Positions 62,771 through 64,000 of a stretch of 64,000 nt of DNA are shown here, piece after piece. Each line of letters begins with the position of its first letter. Within the stretch, counting starts at the first letter, position 1. The notes under the pieces were generated by a model. It was not told the origin of the DNA. It saw only the letters and a list, made by a program, of their open reading frames with translations, and ran no database searches. Source of the stretch: Drosophila persimilis (Eukaryota > Arthropoda > Insecta > Diptera > Drosophilidae); assembly GCF_003286085.1 (NCBI RefSeq), contig NW_020825289.1, forward strand, positions 6,014,001 to 6,078,000, given 5' to 3'. Position numbers and translations under genes: made by a program.

Positions 62771-63330
62771 AATGTTGATGTAAGTATAAATTAAATATTT
62801 CGTGCATTAACGCTCGAGTGTTTATTTTTGCCTCAGGGACAGACAGAAACACTGCGATGGTGGGGCAGGGGCAGGGGCAGTGGCAGGGGCAGTGACAGGG
62901 GGGGGGAAAACTAATTAAATTAGCAATGTCGAATGTCGATTTTAATCCCCGCTCCATTCCATTCGTACTCGTGTTTTTCCCATGAATTATTCACCGACCA
63001 ACAAGAGTGACAAAAAACCCTGCTGTGGCAGTGTGCCACAAGGACAGTCTGCAAACTGCAATCGTCCCCACTCCCATCCATCCATCCATCCATCTAGTCC
63101 TCTATTCGAGTCATTGGATGCAACGTCGTAGGCCCCCCCTCTGGCTTGCTGCCTGTCTGGTGCCTGCCCTCTGACTTTTCATGACCCAATGACACTCTGA
63201 CTAATTGAAAACTGTCAAATTGCAACTCAAAATGCTTGCTGCCACACCTTCCCCTTCCCCCTTCCCACACCGAATCATCTTTGGTGTCTTTTCTTAATTG
63301 AATTAACTCATTAGCCGTATATATCTGTAA

Positions 63331-63362
63331 ATCTATCTATCTGTCTGTCTGTCTGTCTGTCA
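63331..63362. repeat. (ATCT)n(GTCT)n compound microsatellite
   Basis: Two to three ATCT units pass directly into about five CTGT units. Confidence 0.85.
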
Positions 63363-64000
63363 GTCTGTTTGGGTGTACCTATCTCAAAATATTTCCAACA
63401 TTTTTCAATGTCGGTTTTTGGTCAAAACCTCATTTGGCACACACACACACACACAATGCCGTGGGGCACTGCTCCTCAGTTTCCAGGGATTTATCAACGT
63501 AATTTTGCATTGAGGTTAACAGTTATTTAATTTATTTGAAATCTCTGCCCAAAATCCCACTCTGAGTGGCAGCAATTTGTGCATTCTGACAGAGAGGAGA
63601 GGTAGAGAGTGCGACAGATGGAATATCTTTTGGGTTTATTTGTGAATTCGGTTGAGAATCGTAATTAATAGCTCCAAAAATGTTGTTCCAGCTGTCAGGC
63701 GATGGCAATTTGAGTGAAATTAATATTAGCCAAAGGTGGAAATGGTGGCAAAATTACTTCACGTCGGGCCAAACCGATAGATTAGCTTCTGGATGGAACG
63801 AAAGAAGTTATCAATAGAAATAAGTCCTCTAAAATGATTACAAAATATTTAAAAAAAAATTATTCATTAATTATTAATCTATACCGGCCTAAAATAAATG
63901 GAAAACACTACCTGGAATGTAATGTTCATTAAGAAATTAAAGAAATATATTTTAACCTAGCATATGACATTTCATGCCACATATAGAAATATTATCCAGA

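Larger units (their letters stand above)
60111..64000. other. Non-coding DNA to the window end
   Basis: Contains repeated tgcctctgcctgccgct units at 60308-60380, a (GGGGCA) run at 62863-62882, CA runs near 63437-63454, a GTCCGCC heptamer repeat and a (CTGT)n run. Open frames at 60259-60702 and elsewhere have no recognisable domain. No gene is supported. Confidence 0.45.

Overview
This is a gene-poor stretch of fruit-fly (Drosophila) nuclear DNA, most likely from the obscura group (D. pseudoobscura and relatives). Three things point there. The convincing genes have 55-67 nt spliceosomal introns with fly-type splice sites. DRE-type TATCGATA motifs lie in the upstream regions. A ~634 bp non-coding element with ATACCCGATACT-type inverted ends (9428-10061) resembles, from memory, a very common obscura-group repeat. 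The sequence is also dense in CA, GA, G and CAG microsatellites, as in these genomes. The species and chromosome arm are inferences.

Four protein-coding loci can be supported. (1) 967-2709, + strand: a six-exon gene for a 475-residue protein of unrecognised family, probably nuclear. (2) 28969-29308, + strand: a two-exon gene for a 92-residue, mostly helical, possibly histone-fold protein. Its stop codon lies inside an exact-period 32 bp tandem repeat. (3) 35712-36320, + strand: the body of a proteasome beta-like (Ntn-hydrolase fold) gene that has lost the catalytic residues and whose 5' end cannot be joined in frame. (4) 50126-51085, - strand: an intronless 319-residue mitochondrial protein resembling the m-AAA protease-interacting protein 1 / TIM44-like family. 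Its start overlaps a short upstream reading frame.

Layout: 1-0.9 kb, inverted repeat and DRE cluster; 1-2.7 kb, gene 1; 2.7-28.6 kb, non-coding DNA with AT-rich degenerate repeats, a 40 bp satellite, the TIR element, two local duplications, an 11 bp minisatellite and a (CA)26 array; 28.6-29.4 kb, gene 2 with two DREs; 29.4-34.9 kb, non-coding; 34.9-36.3 kb, proteasome-like gene; 36.3-50 kb, non-coding with a ~180 bp triple repeat and a 283 bp repeat; 50-51.1 kb, gene 4; 51.1-64 kb, non-coding with a TTTAT-rich block, a 12 bp minisatellite open in several frames, a 30 nt G run and AT-rich repeats.

The genes do not form a pathway. They look like compact, probably broadly or germline-expressed genes scattered through large intergenic or intronic territory that may belong to larger neighbours outside or spanning the window. 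No tRNA, rRNA, CRISPR array, bacterial operon or intact transposon coding region was seen.
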